DNA of 35,774 bases from an uncultured Caldilineaceae bacterium (GCA_951813625.1 CATOTS010000058.1:1-35774), one strand, 5' to 3'. Numbered from the stretch's first letter, positions 1-8,971 are shown. Notes: a model not told the origin generated them from the sequence alone. Program-made: numbers and translations.

Positions 1-268
1 GGCAGACGACGTAGAGGCCGTGCTCGCGCGCCGCCTGCGAGAGCGCGGTGACGGTCGGGCCGTCGAGGGTCTCGTCCGCGACCCAGGTGTCGGAGGCGTC
101 GAGGCAGTTGCAGATCTCGGGGAATGCGACGAGGTCGCTCTGCTCGCGTGCGGCCGCGGCGACGTAGCCGCACGATGCGGATGAGCGTTTTGTTTTCTGC
201 AGTCGTTCGGGCTCGTCGGCGGGCAGGGTGGGGAAGTTGACCAGGCTGATGTTGGCGTAGCGGGGCAC
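1..268 (-). CDS. Nitrilase-family carbon-nitrogen hydrolase (5' part, runs off the window)
   Basis: The window edge cuts this gene; the 89 N-terminal residues are visible. The frame is open from a GTG at 268, preceded by a strong AAAGGAGG ribosome binding site about 8 nt upstream. The N-terminus (RYANISLVNFP) and the segment DLVAFPEICN fit the start of the carbon-nitrogen hydrolase superfamily, whose first catalytic residue is the Glu of an (F/L)PE motif, present here at about residue 54. These enzymes hydrolyse amides or nitriles with a Glu-Lys-Cys triad; the Lys and Cys lie outside the window, so the substrate cannot be judged. It is transcribed divergently from the sulfatase starting at 474, with about 200 bp between them. 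Confidence 0.72.
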   Translation of the reverse strand, partial: MPRYANISLVNFPTLPADEPERLQKTKRSSASCGYVAAAAREQSDLVAFPEICNCLDASDTWVADETLDGPTVTALSQAAREHGLYVVC

Positions 269-473
269 GGGAGGCGCCTCCTTTCTGTTACAGCGCAGGG
301 CGCGGATTGCGCGCCTTTCGGCGGGAGCGGATGGCACCATTTTCGCCGGGACTGAGGGCGTTGTCAATGCTGTGCGATTGCGGCGCGTCGCGCGCTCAAT
401 GTATGATGGAGCCGGAGATGATTTATCAAAACACACGCTTCTGCCCGCACCCCTCCAACGGAAGGCCCGCGCC

Positions 474-2192
474 ATGCCGAACAGCCCAACACGCCCCAAC
501 ATCATCTTTGTTCTCACCGACGACCAGGGCTACGGTGATCTGGCCTGCCTCGGCAATCCCATTCTGAAGACGCCGGCGCTCGACCGCCTGCACGCCGACA
601 GCGTGCGGCTGACCGATTTTCACGTAGCTCCCGTGTGCACACCGACGCGCGGCGAGCTGATGACCGGCCAGGACGCGCTGCGCAACGGCGCGACATTCGT
701 CTGCATGGGCCGCTCGCTGCTGCGCGCGGACCTGCCGACGATGGCCGACATCCTGGCCGCCGGCGGCTATCACACCGGCCATTTCGGCAAATGGCACCTG
801 GGCGACAACTATCCCTACCGGCCGCAGGACCGCGGCTTCCACGAAACCGTTCATCACCCTGCCTGGGGCATCACTTCGGCGGCCGACTACTACGGCAACG
901 ACTACTTCGACGACCACTACCGCCACAAGGACGAGGTCAAGCAGTACCGCGGCTATTGCACCGACGTCTGGTTCGAGGAGGCGATGCGCTGGATGCAGGG
1001 CTGCCACGAGCGCAGCGAGCCCTTCTTCGCCTACATCGCCACCAATGCGCCGCACGGCCCGCTCTGGGTCCCCGACGAATACCGGCAGCCGTACCTGGAG
1101 GGCATCCGCCGCGACGAGGCCAGCTTCTTCGGCATGATCGCCAACATCGACGAGAACATGGCGCGGCTGGAGCGGTTCCTGCTCGACAACGGCATCCGCG
1201 ACAACACGGTGGTCATCTTCATGACCGACAACGGCACCGCCACCGGCGAGGAGATCTACAACGCCGGCATGCGCGGCAGGAAGACATCGCTATACGAAGG
1301 CGGTCACCGCGTGCCCTGCTTCATCCGCTGGCCGGACGCGGGTCTCGACGGTGGACGCGACGTCGGCGGCGTGACGCGCGGGGTCGACATCCTGCCGACG
1401 CTGGTCGACCTGTGCGGTTTGCAGGCGCCGGACGGCTGGACGTGCGACGGTCTTTCGCTGGCGTCGCACCTGCGGGAGCCCGACAGCGCCGTCCTCGATC
1501 GCATATCCGTTGTGCAGTACGGCCACGCCAACGAGGGCGTCCGCTTCGGCTTTACCGGCAAAGACCAGGCTGCGGTGATGTGGCGAAACTGGCGGCTGGT
1601 CAACGGGCGCGAGCTCTACAACATCGGGGAGGACCCGGGCCAGCAGCAGGACGCGGCCGCGGCCAACCCGGAGCTGGTGAAGCGCCTGCGCGATGATTAC
1701 GCGGCCTGGTGGGACGGCGTCAGCGATACGATCACGACCTACCAGCCGCTGACGATCGGCGCCGAAGCCGAGAACCCGGCGCGGCTGTGCAGCTGCGACT
1801 GGGCCTGGGTCTACGCCGACAATCAACAGGGCATACGCGGCCCGGCCTTGGACAGCGGCACGTGGCACGTGGACGCGGCGCGGCCCGGCCTCTACGACTT
1901 CACGCTGCGCCGCTGGCCCGAGGAGTCCGGCCTGGGTATCGCCGACCCGGCGCCGGTGATGCAGGGCGTGGACGGCAGCTGGCCGGCGGGCAAGGCGCTG
2001 CCGGTGTCGTCAGCCTGGCTGCAGGTGGGACGCAGCGAGCAGACGTTATCGGTGCCGCCGGACGCTTCCGGTCTGACATTGCGCATGGCGGTGGAGCAGG
2101 GCCCGACGACGGTGAGGAGCTGGTGGCATGACGGGGAGGGCAACCGGCTGGCGGGGGCTTACTATCTGACGGCTGAGCGCGTGCGGGGATGA
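474..2192 (+). CDS. Sulfatase (formylglycine-dependent, arylsulfatase A-like)
   Basis: This 572-residue enzyme hydrolyses sulfate esters, probably on carbohydrates. The ATG at 474 is chosen over earlier in-frame ATGs because GGAAGG sits 8 nt upstream and the protein then begins directly with the family N-terminus (RPNIIFVLTDDQGYGD, metal-binding Asp pair). The signature CTPTRG is at residues 55-60; Cys55 is the residue converted to formylglycine by a maturase not seen here. GKWHLG (105-110), the APHGP histidine and FMTDNGT complete the active-site set. Residues about 430-572 form an extra C-terminal domain beyond the usual sulfatase core. No signal peptide is visible, so a cytoplasmic location or a missed export signal is possible. 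The exact substrate is unknown. Confidence 0.9.
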   Translation: MPNSPTRPNIIFVLTDDQGYGDLACLGNPILKTPALDRLHADSVRLTDFHVAPVCTPTRGELMTGQDALRNGATFVCMGRSLLRADLPTMADILAAGGYHTGHFGKWHLGDNYPYRPQDRGFHETVHHPAWGITSAADYYGNDYFDDHYRHKDEVKQYRGYCTDVWFEEAMRWMQGCHERSEPFFAYIATNAPHGPLWVPDEYRQPYLEGIRRDEASFFGMIANIDENMARLERFLLDNGIRDNTVVIFMTDNGTATGEEIYNAGMRGRKTSLYEGGHRVPCFIRWPDAGLDGGRDVGGVTRGVDILPTLVDLCGLQAPDGWTCDGLSLASHLREPDSAVLDRISVVQYGHANEGVRFGFTGKDQAAVMWRNWRLVNGRELYNIGEDPGQQQDAAAANPELVKRLRDDYAAWWDGVSDTITTYQPLTIGAEAENPARLCSCDWAWVYADNQQGIRGPALDSGTWHVDAARPGLYDFTLRRWPEESGLGIADPAPVMQGVDGSWPAGKALPVSSAWLQVGRSEQTLSVPPDASGLTLRMAVEQGPTTVRSWWHDGEGNRLAGAYYLTAERVRG

Positions 2193-2201
2193 CAACTCGG
2201 C

Positions 2202-2219
2202 GGCCAGTTGCCGGTGGCT
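2202..2219. repeat. Left copy of 18-bp direct repeat flanking the antitoxin gene
   Basis: GGCCAGTTGCCGGTGGCT here matches 16 of 18 bases of the segment at 2580-2597, on the other side of the small antitoxin gene. It lies just after the sulfatase stop codon. Confidence 0.6.
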
Positions 2220-2282
2220 TTCCGGTGAACTTGACAAGGACTCTTGAAGTAGATGGCGCGAGAGGAGAGAACAGAGCACACC

Positions 2283-2564
2283 ATGGAGCTGAAAGAATAT
2301 GACGCGGTCGATTTCCTCGACAGCGATGAGGCGCTGGTCGAGTATCTGAACGCGGCGCTGGCCGAAAAGGATCCGAAATACTTTGCCAAGGCGCTCGGAA
2401 ACGTGGCACGCGCCAAAGGGATGACCTCCGTTTCTGATGTGAGCGGACTGGGAGGGCAATCTCTTTACCGGGCGCTTTCGGAGGACGGCAATCCACGGAT
2501 CGACACGCTGTTCCGTGTTCTGGACGCGCTGAACGTCCGGCTCGCAATTGCGGAGGACGGTTGA
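2283..2564 (+). CDS. HigA-type addiction-module antidote (helix-turn-helix), no toxin partner
   Basis: This is a 93-residue protein from the ATG at 2283 (MELKEYDAVDFL); an in-frame ATG at 2253 would give 103 residues. Spacing to the AGAGGAGAG element at 2261-2269 is long for the later start, so the start is uncertain. The sequence fits the putative addiction-module antidote family related to HigA: an N-terminal segment with EALVEYLNAAL, then a helix-turn-helix in which the recognition helix reads SGLGGQSLYRALS, then NPRIDTLFRVLDALNVRL. In this family the toxin gene (HigB/RelE-like, about 100 aa) normally lies immediately upstream. Here the upstream 60 bp separate it only from the sulfatase, so the antitoxin is solitary. 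Direct repeats flank it. Confidence 0.75.
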   Translation: MELKEYDAVDFLDSDEALVEYLNAALAEKDPKYFAKALGNVARAKGMTSVSDVSGLGGQSLYRALSEDGNPRIDTLFRVLDALNVRLAIAEDG

Positions 2565-2579
2565 TTGTTGGTGACCGGT

Positions 2580-2597
2580 GGCCAGTTGCCAGTGGCC
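2580..2597. repeat. Right copy of 18-bp direct repeat flanking the antitoxin gene
   Basis: GGCCAGTTGCCAGTGGCC matches 2202-2219 at 16 of 18 positions and is itself partly palindromic (GGCCA...TGGCC). Confidence 0.6.
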
Positions 2598-2638
2598 AGA
2601 AGCATCAGCGGTCTGTAGCGGCCGCTGGCCGCCGACCA

Positions 2639-4333
2639 TCAAGATTGCGGCAGGTCGCGGCCGGCGGTGGCGCCGGGGCCGCCGGCGGCCATGTAGCCGT
2701 AGCTGGCGCCGCCGGGGTCGTCGGTAACCCAGAATGAAAAGAGCTGGCCCGACTGCAAGTGAAAGCGCAGCCTGCAGGGCCGGCCTTCTGCTGCGGAGAG
2801 GTTAGCGCCAGAGGACCATGTCACTTCGGCGCGCGTGCTGTCGGCGCTGACGGCGGCGCATTCGGCGGCGGACAACCCCTCGATTTCATTTCCATCCGTG
2901 TCCAATACGGATACTCGCAACTCAGCCTGCGCGGCGTTGACGTTGACGAAGAGACGGTCGCCGTTGAATCTGACGGGGCGCGTGGTCAGCATGCCGCCGG
3001 CCGCGCCCGCCTCCATATGTGCGAAGCCGTCGCGGCGCAGGGTCGCGAGGCCGGTGCTGGCGCCGGCGTACATGACCCGCCGCGAAAGGCCCGTCGGTCC
3101 CGTGTCATTTGGCCCAAGCCGCGGCGACAGGCCGGAAAAACCGGCAAAGTAGAAGAAAATCCGGTCGTGCACCACCAGGCAGAGGCCGCCGCAGGCGTGG
3201 AGATAGGCGCGGTTCCAGTCGCCAACCCTGCGGCTCGAGGCGAGGAATGGCGAACGGTCCGGGCGGCTGAAATGGAAGCCGTCGCGGCTGTAGGCCAGCC
3301 CCAGGTCGATCGTCTTGGGCACGCCGTCGGCCGCGCAGATATCGTTCTCCGGGCCGCGGAAGATGGCGAACATCCCCAGCATGAGGCTCTCGTAGGGGGT
3401 GACGTTGACGTCGTAGAGGGCGACCTTGTGGGCCGGGCGGGCGGGGTCGGGCAGGTCGTCGCGGTCGACGCGCTGCCAGAAGACCTCGTCACGCTCCCTG
3501 TCCCACTGTGCGCCGCGCAGGAAGTCGTCCGCCTCGCTGTAGAAGCGGGCGCGCAGCCTCAGCTTGGCGTCGATGCGGGCGGCGCGGCGGATGCTCATGC
3601 ACCATTTGCGCCGAAAGGGATTGTAGAAGAAGGAGGAGTTGTCGCCGAGCTGCGTGGTAGTGACCGGGTCGCTCCAGTGGATGCCGTCGGGCGAGACCTG
3701 CGCCCAACCTTCGGAGGCGATCTCCTCAGCGCCCGCCTGCCCCTGCCGCGTGTTCGGGGGAAGGGGCGGCTGCCCCGGCGTCGGCTTGTAGTGGCGGTAG
3801 AACTGGAACATCTTGAAGCGCTGCGCCGGGTCGGGTGTGTCGCTGTCCAGCCAGACGAGACAGCCGTCGCGGTCGGAGCCGCCGCGGTTCGGCCAAACCA
3901 GGTTCGTGCCCGGGGTGACGTCGAGCTGCGGCCGTTCCCAGTGGATGCCGTCGGCGCTGGTGGCGAGGGCGGTGCTGTGGAACCAGCCCGGCATATACCA
4001 CAGCTTGAAGAGTTTGTCCTGTGGGTCGTACCAGGCGCCGTCGTTGAAGGGCGCGGCCATCGGGCAGAAGCCGTCGTCCAACTCCTCCTCGGTCTCAGGC
4101 TTGAGCACCGGGCTCTGCGGGTGGATCTCCGGTTTGCCGAAGACGCGCGTCAGCGTGGTCTCGTCGATCAGAAAATCATCCACGAAGAGCTGCCGTCCCA
4201 AGTCGATGGGGATGACCTGCGGGGGATTATCGAGATAGGGCACGGGAATCGGCTCGCGCGAGCTTTCGGCCACGCTGTGCGGCGGCCAGGTTTGGGGGAG
4301 GGTGATGCCGTTGTAGAGTGTTTCTTGCGTCAA
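2639..4333 (-). CDS. Five-bladed beta-propeller glycosidase-like protein (GH32/GH43-type fold)
   Basis: This is a 564-residue protein from a TTG start at 4333; no ATG is available near the N-terminus. Recurrent blocks such as FKLWYMPGWF, TSADGIHWERPQL, VSPDGIHWSDPV and YSRDGFHFSRPD carry the (S/D)xDGxxW pattern of propeller blades in glycosidases and related glycan-active proteins of planctomycetes, Chloroflexota and similar bacteria. The N-terminal segment IPIDLGRQLFVDDFLID is typical of this group. The C-terminus (about 430-564) looks like a beta-sandwich accessory domain. No signal peptide is visible and catalytic acids cannot be assigned by eye, so the activity is inferred. It converges on the antitoxin gene and has a paralogue at 22636-24195. 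Confidence 0.7.
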   Translation of the reverse strand: MTQETLYNGITLPQTWPPHSVAESSREPIPVPYLDNPPQVIPIDLGRQLFVDDFLIDETTLTRVFGKPEIHPQSPVLKPETEEELDDGFCPMAAPFNDGAWYDPQDKLFKLWYMPGWFHSTALATSADGIHWERPQLDVTPGTNLVWPNRGGSDRDGCLVWLDSDTPDPAQRFKMFQFYRHYKPTPGQPPLPPNTRQGQAGAEEIASEGWAQVSPDGIHWSDPVTTTQLGDNSSFFYNPFRRKWCMSIRRAARIDAKLRLRARFYSEADDFLRGAQWDRERDEVFWQRVDRDDLPDPARPAHKVALYDVNVTPYESLMLGMFAIFRGPENDICAADGVPKTIDLGLAYSRDGFHFSRPDRSPFLASSRRVGDWNRAYLHACGGLCLVVHDRIFFYFAGFSGLSPRLGPNDTGPTGLSRRVMYAGASTGLATLRRDGFAHMEAGAAGGMLTTRPVRFNGDRLFVNVNAAQAELRVSVLDTDGNEIEGLSAAECAAVSADSTRAEVTWSSGANLSAAEGRPCRLRFHLQSGQLFSFWVTDDPGGASYGYMAAGGPGATAGRDLPQS

Positions 4334-4965
4334 TGCCTGATCTCAGGGAAGGTCTGGGTTGCAGTTGGGTTGGCGGCACAGGCAGCGCGTATTGGCCAGA
4401 ATTGGCCATGAATTAGCCATGAATTAGCCATGAATTGGCCAGAATTAGCCCGGAATAGGCCGGAATAGGCCGGAATAAGCCCAGAATAAGCCCAGAATAA
4501 GCCGGAATTGGCCACTCTCTGATTGTACAACAGTTCCCACAGCGCCCCTTGCCATAGACGCCCAGGAGTTCCGCGCTTGAGGGTTGGCGGGACTTCGTGC
4601 GACCGCCGCCTCTGGCCCTTTCAGGATGCTGGAGGGGACGGGCTCGATGCCGATGTGGAAGGAGAGGGGCCATGCACGGTAGAGGCGCATTTTGAGGCGG
4701 AGCGAACTGCCGACAGGGTCGGAAATGCGATCGGCCCGCCGCGGAATGGTCCGCGGCCATCCTTGGTGTACGCGGGCTGTGGCTTACTCCGGTGTCCAAG
4801 AGCTGGTCGATCGATTTGGTGCAGGGGACCTGAACGTTGAGCAGCAGGCGCTCATCGTGGCGGCGCGTGTCAGGCGCGATTGCAAGCTGATTCGGGGCCG
4901 GGTATGATCGGCGCAGGCTGGCCGGACCGAGCTGCTTTAGGGTAGGCTAATGAAGGGGGTCCTCA
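4334..4965. other. Intergenic region between divergent genes
   Basis: The 630 bp between the minus-strand propeller gene and the plus-strand hydrolase hold a short tandem repeat patch (4391-4513). I see no other supported gene; the short ORFs here have no recognisable protein features. It should contain promoters for both flanking genes, but no convincing -35/-10 pair stands out. Confidence 0.6.
4391..4513. repeat. Tandem array of 10-11-bp units (about 12 copies)
   Basis: Units alternate between ATGAATTAGCC (11 bp), GGAATAGGCC (10 bp), AGAATAAGCCC (11 bp) and GGAATTGGCC. All follow the pattern (A/G)GAATxxGCC, about one helical turn long. The array lies about 60 bp upstream of the TTG start of the propeller gene (4333) on its 5' side. 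The ORFs through it are low-complexity translations of the repeat and are not considered genes. Confidence 0.8.
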
Positions 4966-6003
4966 ATGAGCAACGACCGATTTCTATTGCAAGAGCACGT
5001 GGATGCGGTCTACGAATCTGCGGCGCGGCGGCTGGCGTTTTCAGCGCGGACCGAGGCGGAGTTTGGCGCGTGGCAGGCGGCGCTGCGGCAGAAAACGCTG
5101 GCCCTGATCGGGCTGGCGGGGCGCACGCCGCCGGAAACGGTGGCGGCGGAGAAGCTGCGGGCGGTGCAGCGCGAGGGCTACATAGAGGAGAAGTATCTCC
5201 TGGACGCGGGCGAGGGCGTGGCTGTCCCCGCCTATTTGCTCGTCCCGGAAACGGCGCCGCCCTACCGGCCGGTGCTGGTCTTCCACGGGCATAACCCGTC
5301 GGTGCAGTGGATTTTGGGCAACTATCCCAACGCGGAGGAACGGGAGAGCAGGCTCAAGGCGGACAACAACTATGCGCAGGCCCTGGCGCAGGCGGGTTAT
5401 CTTGTCTGCGCGGTGGAGCAGCGCGGCTTTGGCGAGCGGCAGACCGAGGACGGGCGGGGCAGCGTTCACGAGAACTCGTGCCGCCACCTGGCGTTCGCCT
5501 ACCAGATGGCCGGCCGCAACCTGGTCGGGGAGCGCTGCTGGGACGGGATGTGCGCGATCGCGTTTCTGCAGGGCCGGCCGGATGTGACGCCGGGCGTGCT
5601 GGGCTGCACGGGCAATTCGGGCGGCGGCACGACCGCGCTGTGGCTGTCGGCGATTGACGAGCGCATCACCGTCTCGGCGCCGGGCTGCTATCTCTGTTCG
5701 TTCCGCGAATCGATCTACAATCTGCACCACTGCGAGTGTAACTATGTGCCCGGCATCCTGGAGTGGGCGGAGATGGGGGACCTGGCCGCCCTGATCGCGC
5801 CGCGGCCGCTGCGGGCGATTGCGGGGGAGAAGGACGATCTTTTCCCGGTCGCGGGTGTGCGCGAGCAGTTCGCCGTCGCGGCGCAGGCCTACGAGCTGCT
5901 GGGCGTAGGGGAGCGCTGCTCGCTGGCGGTGCATCCTGGGCCGCATGGGTACAATCACCGGATGAGTCACGAATGGTTTGGGAGGTGGTTGGGGGCGGGT
6001 TAG
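4966..6003 (+). CDS. Alpha/beta hydrolase (esterase/dienelactone-hydrolase-like, acetyl-xylan-esterase-type)
   Basis: This 345-residue protein starts at the ATG at 4966, with AGGGGG just upstream. It has the alpha/beta-hydrolase plan: the oxyanion-hole strand VLVFHGHN (103-110), the nucleophile elbow GNSGGG with Ser218, a likely acid Asp290 or Asp291 in GEKDDLFPV, and His327 in HPGPHGYN. The long stretch between strand and elbow (YAQALAQAGYLVCAVEQRGFGE, split here into residues 136-157) matches bacterial hydrolases acting on acylated sugars or drugs. No signal peptide is seen. Placed among sulfatases and glycosidase-like genes, removal of acyl groups from glycans is a reasonable but unproven role. 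Confidence 0.82.
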   Translation: MSNDRFLLQEHVDAVYESAARRLAFSARTEAEFGAWQAALRQKTLALIGLAGRTPPETVAAEKLRAVQREGYIEEKYLLDAGEGVAVPAYLLVPETAPPYRPVLVFHGHNPSVQWILGNYPNAEERESRLKADNNYAQALAQAGYLVCAVEQRGFGERQTEDGRGSVHENSCRHLAFAYQMAGRNLVGERCWDGMCAIAFLQGRPDVTPGVLGCTGNSGGGTTALWLSAIDERITVSAPGCYLCSFRESIYNLHHCECNYVPGILEWAEMGDLAALIAPRPLRAIAGEKDDLFPVAGVREQFAVAAQAYELLGVGERCSLAVHPGPHGYNHRMSHEWFGRWLGAG

Positions 6004-6039
6004 GCGCTGGTGCTGCTCGGGCCGGCGGGACTAACGCCT

Positions 6040-6115
6040 CCACCATCGGCGGGAACTCAAAATCGGCGATCAGTTTCCAGCGGACCGGACGGATCCTGCC
6101 GCGTTTACGAGGAAA
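6040..6115 (-). pseudogene. Remnant of a third sulfatase gene
   Basis: On the minus strand this stretch reads RIRPVRWKLIADFEF, closely matching the internal segment AIRTDRWKLIANFEF of the two intact sulfatases nearby. The DNA resembles 6468-6520 (GGCGATCAG.TTCCAGCGG is shared). It lies immediately downstream of the intact sulfatase at 6168-7514 and after the end of the hydrolase gene. Only about 25 codons are recognisable, so this is a decayed fragment. It is not an artefact of the intact copy, because the bases differ at many positions. Confidence 0.55.
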
Positions 6116-6167
6116 TGTTTTAGAGCAGGTCGAGAGAGAACTTCAGGGGCCTTCGGACGCCATTCAC

Positions 6168-7514
6168 TCAGATACGCTTGAACGCCCGCATGCGATTGAT
6201 ATACGTGGCCTGCACCATGGGGCCGTCCAGCAGCGGGTCGGACGTCTCCTCCATCCACGCGCGCAGGCGCCGCGCCAGGTCGTCCCTGATGCCGGCGTAG
6301 TCGGGGTCTTCGGCCAGATTGTTCTGTTCCAACGGGTCCTGCTCCAGGTCGAACAGCTCGAACGGCGGATGGTTCAGCCCGGTGGATGACACATCCAGGG
6401 CGACGCTGGTTTCGGGGTAGCCCTTGCCGTTGTTGAGAAAGTCGGGCGGCGTCTCGATCCGGGGCGAGAACTCGAAGTTGGCGATCAGCTTCCAGCGGTC
6501 CGTGCGAATGGCGCGCATGGGATCGTAGTAGACATGGTAGGTCTTTTCGACGAATACGCAGTCGCTCGGCTCATATTTGTCCTCATCCCCGTTCAGTAGA
6601 CTCCAGTAGCTCCGTCCGTGGAGATTTGGCGGCGTTTCGATCCCCAGCATTTCAAGCACGGTGGGCACAAAGTCGGCGTGGGTGACGAATTCCGAAAAAC
6701 GCCGGCCGCCTGCCTCTTCCCGCAGGCCCGTCTCCGCAGCTGAAGCGGCCGGCGACGCGCGCAGCCCGGGGATACGCATCAGCAGCGGCACCTCGATGCC
6801 GGCGTCGTAGAGACTCATCTTCGACAGGGGAAAGGGGATGCCGTGATCGGCGGTGAAGACGACGACCGTATCGTCGGCGAGACCCGCCGTCTCGAGCGCC
6901 GCCAGTACCCGGCCGAACGCCTTGTCAACCGAGGCGATCGAGGCTTCCATCTCCACCAAGTCCTCGCGCACGACGGGGATGTCGGGTAGAAAGGGCGGGA
7001 TCGCCACATCGTCGGCGTCGAGCGGTTCGGTGTCGCGGGGGAAGGGGCGGTGCGGCTCGAAGAAGCCAATCTGGGCAAAAAACGGCTGGCGAAACTGCGC
7101 GAGAGACCCGCAGAAGGCGTCCGCCAGCTCGGCGCAGCTTGCGCGCGGATGGGCATGCTGGTAGCCGCAGCGCTGCGGGCTGCCGGCCTCGTGCTGCACA
7201 CCGAAGAGGCGCGTCTCGTACCCGTTCCCGGCCAGGACCTGCGCCAGGTGCCGCTCGTCGGGCTTCAGGTCGTTGGCGTACTCGGTGTGCGCCATCCCGA
7301 CGACGCCGTTGGCGTGGGGGTAGCGGCCGGTCCAGAGGGCGGCCCGCGACGGGCTGCACTGCGGCGCGACGCAGAAGCTGTTCTCGAATTGGAATGCGGA
7401 TGCGGCAAAGGCGTCGATATGAGGTGTGCGGACGCCGGGAACGCCGTAGCAGCCCAGGTAGCGGCCCAGGTCGTGGCAGATGAAGACGAGGATGTTGGGT
7501 CGTTGCGTGCGCAT
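6168..7514 (-). CDS. Sulfatase (heparan N-sulfatase/SGSH-like), copy A
   Basis: This 448-residue sulfatase starts at the ATG at 7514, with TGAGG about 8 nt upstream; an in-frame ATG at 7529 would overlap that site. Signature CSPSR is at residues 53-57, with Cys53 the formylglycine precursor. The N-terminus NILVFICHDLGRYLGCYG (metal Asp15) and the late FTADHGIPFPLSK fit the sulfamidase-like branch of the sulfatases, which act on N- or O-sulfated glycans. No signal peptide is visible. The protein is 98.9 percent identical (443/448) to copy B at 8972-10318, and similarity stops at the coding ends, so flanks and promoters differ. A decayed third copy lies at 6040-6115. The substrate remains inferred. 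Confidence 0.9.
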   Translation of the reverse strand: MRTQRPNILVFICHDLGRYLGCYGVPGVRTPHIDAFAASAFQFENSFCVAPQCSPSRAALWTGRYPHANGVVGMAHTEYANDLKPDERHLAQVLAGNGYETRLFGVQHEAGSPQRCGYQHAHPRASCAELADAFCGSLAQFRQPFFAQIGFFEPHRPFPRDTEPLDADDVAIPPFLPDIPVVREDLVEMEASIASVDKAFGRVLAALETAGLADDTVVVFTADHGIPFPLSKMSLYDAGIEVPLLMRIPGLRASPAASAAETGLREEAGGRRFSEFVTHADFVPTVLEMLGIETPPNLHGRSYWSLLNGDEDKYEPSDCVFVEKTYHVYYDPMRAIRTDRWKLIANFEFSPRIETPPDFLNNGKGYPETSVALDVSSTGLNHPPFELFDLEQDPLEQNNLAEDPDYAGIRDDLARRLRAWMEETSDPLLDGPMVQATYINRMRAFKRI

Positions 7515-7718
7515 GGGCGTGTGCCTCATCGGGACTTGCGTTTCGAGTGAACGCCGCGTATCGTTTGGGCTGCATTGTATTGCAGCCGAATTGGGCCGTC
7601 AACCGGCTTCCACCACAAGCACACGAAACTGCTTGGACAACTCGCTGTGTTTGTAGGGAACAACAGGACTGGAAGAGAATTCGTTGAACTTTACATCTCA
7701 GAGTAAAGGTGAGCAGAG

Positions 7719-8926
7719 ATGAAGGAAGCCAATCCTGAATTCAAGGTCAGGATCTATAGCCGAGCTGCATTCGATACAGAGGAGCGGGCCAGAGAGATGG
7801 TCGACTATCTGCTGGGGCAGCCGCGCTTCGCGCCGAACAAGGCCGGTGAGTATGAGCCCTATCGCCGCCTGACGCCCGAACGGGTCGAGCAGGCGGTCGC
7901 CTCTCTCGCCGGACTTGACAGCCAAGAGCTTGACCCGGAACGGGTTACGGCGATGTTCGATTTTATTCGCTCACGCAATCCGGCCTGTAGCTTCTTTGTA
8001 GAATGGTCCAATCTGCCGCACAGAGCGTTCTCGCTCAGCAGCTACATCGTCGACGACAGCTTTGTACGGAAGGCTGAACAATTGGAGGAGTGGATGGAGT
8101 TCGCTGCCGGCCTGCTGGAGCGGCATGAAGCATGGTATGCCCGCTTTACGCTCGACGAGGAGAGCAATGCGAAGAATCTCCTCGAGTGGAGTACGACAGG
8201 TGGGCACGCGCCTTCCCCGGGGTACAGGGTCACAGGCAGGATGGGAGGAATCGGCGTGAAGTTGGAGGAAGGCATCCCCGGCGTCTTTGGGGCAACTATT
8301 TCGGCCCCTTCTACGTCGACTGGTTCGGCAGGAAAGAGTTCGATGATCTGCCCTGCGTCGAGAAACGCTGGCTTGACACAGGCGGCATCTTTTTTACAAC
8401 CTCGGCCACGCCCTTCGACTGGAATACGCCCGCAGCCCAACAGATGCAGCAGGCGGTGAAAGAACACCTCGGGGCGGACGCCTTCTTCGATTCCGAAACG
8501 GTCTTCGCGCGCGTGCGCCAGCTGGAACCGATTCCCAACAACTTCGAACCGGAGCAGTTTCAGACTCCCCGCCGCCTGCCAGACTTTCCCTTCACAGTAA
8601 GGCCGCCGCGCAACCAGCGAATGCCGATCGAGGAGCAGCTTGCCGACGCCCGTCACACGTTCGAGGGACAGGGCTACACGCTCGTCGAGGAAGACGAAAA
8701 GACCCTGCTTTTTCACGATGATGAGGACGGCATTCTGCGGGTGACGGTAGGTGTGGGTGGGACGATCGAATTCCTACCCGGACAGAGGGCCCCCACGGAA
8801 AGACCGCCCCTTACACTTGGAAGCAAGCAGTCGGACGGTGTTTCCGACGCAGGAACGGTCTCGAAATCGGCGAGCGTTCTGCGGCGGCTCGCGCAGAAAC
8901 TGTCACGCTTTATGGGAGTCGTATAA
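7719..8926 (+). pseudogene. Hypothetical gene interrupted by a one-base frameshift
   Basis: The first 190 codons from ATG 7719 (GGTGAG upstream) run in one frame to KLEEGIPGVF. The natural continuation WGNYFGPFYVDWFGRKEF is in another frame and stays open to the stop at 8926. Restoring one T in the TTTGGGG run at 8286-8292 joins them into about 403 residues. The protein is hydrophilic and mixed alpha/beta, with motifs FKVRIYSRAAF, FFVEWSNLPHRAFSLSS and KRWLDTGGIFFTT. I do not recognise the family with confidence; a resemblance to bacterial immunity-type proteins (such as Imm52) is possible but weak. The lesion may be real or a sequencing or assembly error. It sits between two near-identical sulfatase genes on the opposite strand. 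Confidence 0.65.
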
Positions 8927-8971
8927 GAGTCGGTCAGGAGGGGAATCCAGGCGTCTTCCTGCACCCTGTGC

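Noticed and set aside
2759..4411. 550-residue ORF opposite the first propeller gene
   Set aside because: It is antisense to a well-supported gene and its composition mirrors GC-skewed third positions; no protein motifs.
4391..4513. Short repeat patch as a CRISPR array
   Set aside because: Units are 10-11 bp and contiguous, with no spacers and no cas genes.
4330..4530. Short ORFs with ANSGLF/AYSGLI repeats
   Set aside because: They are translations of the non-coding 11-bp repeat.
7530..7718. Possible small RNA or promoter island between sulfatase A and the hypothetical gene
   Set aside because: No convincing hairpin or promoter pair was seen; it is an ordinary divergent spacer.
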